From: Helicobacter ibis
Lineage (GTDB): Bacteria; Campylobacterota; Campylobacteria; Campylobacterales; Helicobacteraceae
Direction: 5' to 3'
Assembly: GCF_027859255.1 (NCBI RefSeq)
Contig: NZ_JAQHXR010000003.1
Location: 110,541-174,540, forward strand
Length of the DNA stretch: 64,000 bases
The translations under genes and the position numbers were made by a program. Each line of letters begins with the position of its first letter. Position 1 is the first letter of the stretch. The notes beneath the pieces are model-generated. The model saw only the letters and a program-made list of their open reading frames with translations, was not told where the DNA came from and did not search any database. This document shows positions 60,514 to 64,000 of this stretch, in pieces.

Positions 60514-61182
60514 ATGACACAAGAAGAGCTAAATGCCCTATTAAATAGTGATGTTTCTGAATTGCCAGACGAAGAGGAATTACAAGAGGAAAAAGAGGAA
60601 GCAAAAGAAGAGCTAAGTAGCGACTTTAGAATAGACCAAGAAGTAAATTGGCCACCACCACCACCTACTAATGAGCATAAAGTTGTGCATCAGTTAGATG
60701 ATGTTACAAGAGATTCTGAAGTGAAGGCTACAGAGACTTTTGATAAGCTAGAAGCTATAAATAATGCAGGAATGGACATTGAAGATTCTGTCAAAGTTAT
60801 TAGTGGATTTTTTAAATCACAAAAAGAATTATTGGAAAAACTACATGCTCAATTCCCTGACTTTCATACATTTGGAGATAAATTAGAAGAGCTAAAAAAG
60901 GCACAAAGTGCGTTAGATACGATAATGGATTCTTCTGATATTATAAGCAACTCATCATTAGAGGCTATGGATATAATGCAATATCAAGATATTCATAGGC
61001 AAAAGATAGAGAGAGTTATAAATGTAATGAGAGCGTTATCTAGGTATATGAGTTCTTTATTTGAAGGTAGAATTGATGATTCTAAGAGGGTTAGTTCTGC
61101 AGTTCATATACAAGGTGATAAAACCGAAAATGTAGTCAATGACGATGATATTGAAGCATTAATTGCTAACTTTTCCAAATAA
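60514..61182 (+). CDS. cheZ: Chemotaxis phosphatase CheZ
   Basis: A 222-residue, acidic, helical protein. After a disordered Glu-rich and Pro-rich N-terminus (~17-55) comes a long helical hairpin; YQDIHRQ carries the pair Asp159 and Gln163 equivalent to the CheZ catalytic residues. The C-terminus (DDDIEALIANFSK) resembles the CheY-binding peptide. It dephosphorylates CheY-P. It precedes the U32 peptidase gene as in the H. pylori HP0170-HP0169 pair. Confidence 0.88.
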   Translation: MTQEELNALLNSDVSELPDEEELQEEKEEAKEELSSDFRIDQEVNWPPPPPTNEHKVVHQLDDVTRDSEVKATETFDKLEAINNAGMDIEDSVKVISGFFKSQKELLEKLHAQFPDFHTFGDKLEELKKAQSALDTIMDSSDIISNSSLEAMDIMQYQDIHRQKIERVINVMRALSRYMSSLFEGRIDDSKRVSSAVHIQGDKTENVVNDDDIEALIANFSK

Positions 61183-61192
61183 GACTAAAACC

Positions 61193-62470
61193 TTGAGTAA
61201 TACAAAAAAAATCCCCGAGTTACTCTCCCCTGCTGGGAATCTAAAAAAACTAAAAATAGCTTTAAGTTATGGTGCTGATGCTGTATATGGTGGAGTTAGT
61301 CATTTTTCTTTAAGAAATAGGGCTAGTAAAGAATTTGACTTTGATAGTTTTGGTGAGGGCGTTAGATATACTCATTCTTTGGGTAAAAAAATATATGTAA
61401 CAATAAATGGTTTTCCGTTTAACTCGCAACTAAAGCTTCTAGAATCTCATATTGAAAAAATGGCATCTTTAAACCCAGATGCTTTTATCATGGCTACACC
61501 CGGGGTGGTAAAGTTATCTAAAAAAATAGCACCACATATCCCAATCCATCTATCAACACAAGCAAATGTCCTAAATGTACTTGATGCAGAAGTCTTCTAT
61601 GAAATGGGAGTTAAAAGAATTGTAGCTGCAAGAGAGCTTAGCTTAAAAGATGCAATAGAGATTAAAAAGGCACTGCCTAACTTGGAGCTAGAAATTTTTG
61701 TGCATGGAAGTATGTGTTTTGCATTTTCTGGTAGATGTCTTATTTCTGCGTTGCAAAATGGTAGAGTCCCAAATCGTGGAAGCTGTGCTAATGATTGCAG
61801 ATTCGATTATGAATATTATGTCAAAAATCCTGATAATGGCGTTATGATGAGACTTGTAGAAGAAGAGGGAGTTGGCACACATATTTTTAACGCTAAAGAT
61901 TTAAAATTAGTAGAACATATACCTGCTATACTAGAAAGTGATGTTATTGATTCGCTAAAAATTGAAGGAAGAACAAAGTCTAGCTATTATGCTGGAATCA
62001 CTGCTTTAGCTTATAGGGCAGCACTTGATGATTATAGGGATTCTAATTTTGTTTTGGATAGATATGAAAATGAATTATTGACTCTTAAAAATCGTGGTTT
62101 TAGCGATGGATATTTGATACATAGACCATTTGAAAAGCTAAATACACAAAACCATAAAACAGCCATTAGCGAGGGTAGCTATCAAGTAAATGCTGAAGTG
62201 AGTGAAGATGGTAAGTTTGCTTTATGTAGGCATACAATTAGACTTGGAGAAAGCAAAGAAATAGTAAGTCCTAATATCGATGAGGTATCAGTTGGCAAGA
62301 GTGAGCTTGGCGAGATATATAGTGAGAATGGCAAAAAATATATGAAGTTTTATAAGATTCTACTAGAAAATGGCAAGGAGTTAGAATCGATTCATAGTGG
62401 AAATGAAAATAAAATAGTATTGCCAATTACTTTACCTGCCTTTAGCTTTTTAAGGGAAAAGATAGAGTAA
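61193..62470 (+). CDS. U32 family peptidase
   Basis: A protein of about 425 residues in the U32 family. It has PELLSPAGNLKKLKIALSYG, AVYGGVSHFSLRNR, the core VHGSMCFAFSGRCLISALQNG and RGSCANDCRFDYEY with several Cys, and LKIEGRTKSSYY. Related proteins are RlhA and TrhP, involved in RNA hydroxylation; Helicobacter members are also called collagenase PrtC. The start is uncertain: TTG at 61193 is likely; a frame upstream to 61163 overlaps cheZ. Confidence 0.88.
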   Translation: MSNTKKIPELLSPAGNLKKLKIALSYGADAVYGGVSHFSLRNRASKEFDFDSFGEGVRYTHSLGKKIYVTINGFPFNSQLKLLESHIEKMASLNPDAFIMATPGVVKLSKKIAPHIPIHLSTQANVLNVLDAEVFYEMGVKRIVAARELSLKDAIEIKKALPNLELEIFVHGSMCFAFSGRCLISALQNGRVPNRGSCANDCRFDYEYYVKNPDNGVMMRLVEEEGVGTHIFNAKDLKLVEHIPAILESDVIDSLKIEGRTKSSYYAGITALAYRAALDDYRDSNFVLDRYENELLTLKNRGFSDGYLIHRPFEKLNTQNHKTAISEGSYQVNAEVSEDGKFALCRHTIRLGESKEIVSPNIDEVSVGKSELGEIYSENGKKYMKFYKILLENGKELESIHSGNENKIVLPITLPAFSFLREKIE

Positions 62471-63669
62471 TGCAAAAAAGTAAAAGTCTATCTTATTTCA
62501 AAGAATATGGACTTTTATACTCTATTGCTTATTTAGTAACAAAGAGATTGCCTAAGTTTGTAAAATGTATTTTCTGGAATCTTGGTATAAAACTTGGTTG
62601 CTATGATAAGTTTATAATTGCATCTCATGGCAGTGGAAATAATGCTATTAGTTATTTTTTGAAAAATAGTAATGCTCTAATTCTTGCTGACTACACAGGA
62701 GACGGTAAAGATAGATATTATAAAGCTATAAGTAAGATGTATAACAAAGATACTAAAATTGTATATCTAAATTGTTTTTATGATAATTTTTCAAAATATA
62801 TAGATCTAATAAGTGGTAAAAAACCAAGTATGTTAATGCTAACAAGAGATCCTATAAGCAATCTAGTAACAAATTGTAATGTAAAATTCTTGCATAAGGA
62901 CAGCTTTAGACTTGGAGATGATTTAGAGAATCTTTTTTTGATAATTTGTTTGTTTATCATGGTTATTCTATAGCCAGAAATGAATATATTGCTAATTATC
63001 ATCCCACATTAGATGCCGTTTTATTATTTGTTAAATCGGAGATAAATTATAAAAATAATGATATAAGAAATATTTTTGAAAGACCACAAAGATTCCAGTA
63101 TTTTGAAAATACATTATTGAATCTATTTAAAGATAAAAATATATCTATTATAGATATGAAAGACTTGGCACATGATAAAATAACGGACACTTTGAGATTT
63201 ATATCAGAATTGTTTGACATAGAATTTAGAAGTAATGTTTATACAAAAAAACTTGTAAATTTTTTTGGTAGTATTAATATTGATTGTGGTATGTATAGAG
63301 CGGGGGGGGGGTATTATAACCACTATTTTAGGTGACAATAAAAAAGGTTATGTTGATATTAGTGATGATATTTTGGATTCTAAAGATAGCCAAAATATGA
63401 GTTATTTGAAAATTTACTGCAATGATTTGGAACTTCTTAAATGTGATAGCTTTAAGTATGATATTAGTAATTTTTGTTATAGATTGCATATAAAGATTCA
63501 AGATGAAGATAATAAAAGACTAATAGAAAATCAAGTATTGCAATATTTAAAAGAAAGTGAATTTTATTCAGAGGTTAAAGAGTTATTGACACATGAAACA
63601 ACAATTTTTAGATCATGTGCACCACACATATATGATGGTTGGAAGTATTACAAAGAGTTTTTGGAATAA
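62470..63669 (+). pseudogene. Frameshifted gene with a G10 tract, DUF2972-like; phase-OFF or decayed
   Basis: Three frames together describe one ~399-residue protein. Frame 1 runs from ATG 62470 (overlapping the U32 stop) to the T7 run at 62933-62939, where it soon stops. Frame 3 continues as FFDNLFVYHGYSIARNEY to the G10 run, then stops at TGA just after. Frame 1 resumes as GGGIITTILGDNKKGYVD to the end. Eight T and nine G would restore one ORF. The N-terminal IIASHGSGNNAIS, MLTRDPISN and the C-terminal WKYYKEFLE resemble DUF2972 proteins of Campylobacterota; this family call is from memory. Confidence 0.72.
63302..63311 (+). repeat. Homopolymeric G10 tract
   Basis: Ten consecutive G in the DUF2972-like gene. 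With ten, the frame ends at a stop about 20 bases later; with nine, it continues for another ~117 codons. This is the usual shape of an OFF-state contingency tract. Confidence 0.95.
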
Positions 63670-63733
63670 TATAGATTGCTTTATTTCAAAACTTCCACAT
63701 CATACAAGAAATGCTTAATAGACTATGAATTAG

Positions 63734-63780
63734 ATAGTTAAATATATTGGTATACAATATATTTAACTATATTTTTATAC
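63734..63780 (+). terminator. Long AT-rich palindrome, probable terminator of the DUF2972-like gene
   Basis: Arms at 63734-63749 and 63755-63770 are perfect 16-base inverted copies (ATAGTTAAATATATTG and its complement) around loop GTATA, followed by ATTTTTATA. The stem is unusually long but only 3 of 16 pairs are G-C. The 63670-63927 gap holds no convincing gene. Confidence 0.6.
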
Positions 63781-63913
63781 TAACTCTTTGCAGATGCTTT
63801 ATTATTATGTATTGCTATAAGAAATCATTGTATATCATAAATGTATTTAAATATATTATATTAGGTGAATTAAAGAAAGAATATCAAAGTGATTCTAGGC
63901 AACATCTCTCAAG

Positions 63914-63939
63914 AAAAGATTCTACTCCTAGAATCTTTT
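63914..63939. terminator. Bidirectional terminator at the minus-strand gene's end
   Basis: AAAAGATTCTA (63914-63924) and TAGAATCTTTT (63929-63939) form a perfect 11-bp stem with loop CTCC, with A and T tracts on both sides. It overlaps the stop codon of the minus-strand reading frame that enters from the right. Confidence 0.7.
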
Positions 63940-63999
63940 CTTATTTACATCACTAATAATATCATCTGCAATTCTATTTACATTATTAGTAATATCTTG
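63928..63999 (-). CDS. C-terminal end of a minus-strand gene (partial), possibly a chemotaxis receptor
   Basis: The minus strand is open from the window edge to TAG at 63928-63930, coding QDITNNVNRIADDIISDVNKKRF (shown in two parts: QDITNNVNRIADD, then IISDVNKKRF). A polar amphipathic helix with a basic end is what methyl-accepting chemotaxis proteins of Helicobacter often finish with, but 23 residues cannot prove it. The terminator overlapping the stop supports a real gene end. Confidence 0.45.
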   Translation of the reverse strand, partial: QDITNNVNRIADDIISDVNKKRF

Positions 64000-64000
64000 T

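Noticed and set aside
62925..62945. Programmed ribosomal frameshift at the T7 run
   Set aside because: No slippery heptamer context with a downstream stem is evident, and a second frame break at G10 would remain; phase change or read error is simpler.
62946..63335. Separate 129-codon gene in the middle of the frameshifted region
   Set aside because: Its would-be start is a TTG without ribosome site, and its sequence joins smoothly to both neighbours once the T and G runs are adjusted.
63747..63956. 69-codon frame before the window end
   Set aside because: It starts inside the palindrome and runs through the terminator; no ribosome site and no recognisable domain.

Overview
The window is about 64 kb of AT-rich bacterial chromosome and reads as a low-GC member of the genus Helicobacter, probably an enterohepatic-type species or close relative. 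The strongest marker is one 8.6 kb ORF fusing RNA polymerase beta and beta' (rpoBC), known from Helicobacter and Wolinella; the low GC argues against Wolinella. Supporting signs are the pseudaminic acid genes pseBCF, a TrkA-C protein beside tgt, the M23 peptidase-minC-lpxC-tsaB order, cheZ beside a U32 peptidase, and homopolymeric G tracts in surface-type genes. No rRNA, insertion sequence, prophage or CRISPR array is visible.

Layout. 1-1.7 kb: end of an RNase J-like gene, msrA and a pseudouridine synthase, overlapping head to tail. 1.65-8.7 kb (minus): a tight run of bacteriohemerythrin, fapA, PEP carboxylase, a glycosyltransferase with a 12-G tract, and galE. 8.75-14.1 kb: tgt divergent from a TrkA-C protein, then pseB-pseC-pseF. 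14.2-16.8 kb: clpB with a consensus promoter and an HspR-like operator. 16.9-20.2 kb (minus): a selenium/sulfur cluster (yedE, tusA/yedF-like, cysteine desulfurase-like gene, DUF3343 gene, YgeA-type racemase). 20.4-24.4 kb (minus): SPOR-NlpC/P60 lipoprotein, cation/proton antiporter, RNase Y, 5-formyl-THF cyclo-ligase.

24.65-41.55 kb is the translation/transcription superoperon on the plus strand: four tRNAs, tuf, rpmG, tRNA-Trp, secE, nusG, rplK, rplA, L10 leader, rplJ, rplL, an attenuator-like hairpin, rpoBC, rpsL, rpsG, fusA, terminator. A DUF2726 nuclease-fold gene and tRNA-Asn follow. 42.6-48.7 kb (plus) is a yebC-thioredoxin-M23-minC-lpxC-tsaB-AAA ATPase run, then an NSS transporter, a small secreted protein (minus) and uvrB.

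52.5-58.6 kb is metabolic and stress-related: a Crp/Fnr regulator divergent from a small membrane protein and a group III truncated hemoglobin, with an NssR-type site between them; then lutA-lutB-lutC convergent to the globin and divergent from a lactate permease. 58.6-62.5 kb: MBL hydrolase, dGTPase-like gene, cheZ, U32 peptidase. The window ends with a frameshifted gene carrying a 10-G tract, a long palindrome, and the end of a minus-strand gene.

The items most worth pursuing are the two G-tract genes, the membrane protein placed inside the NssR/globin locus, the five-gene selenium-type cluster, and the HspR-like operator on the clpB promoter.
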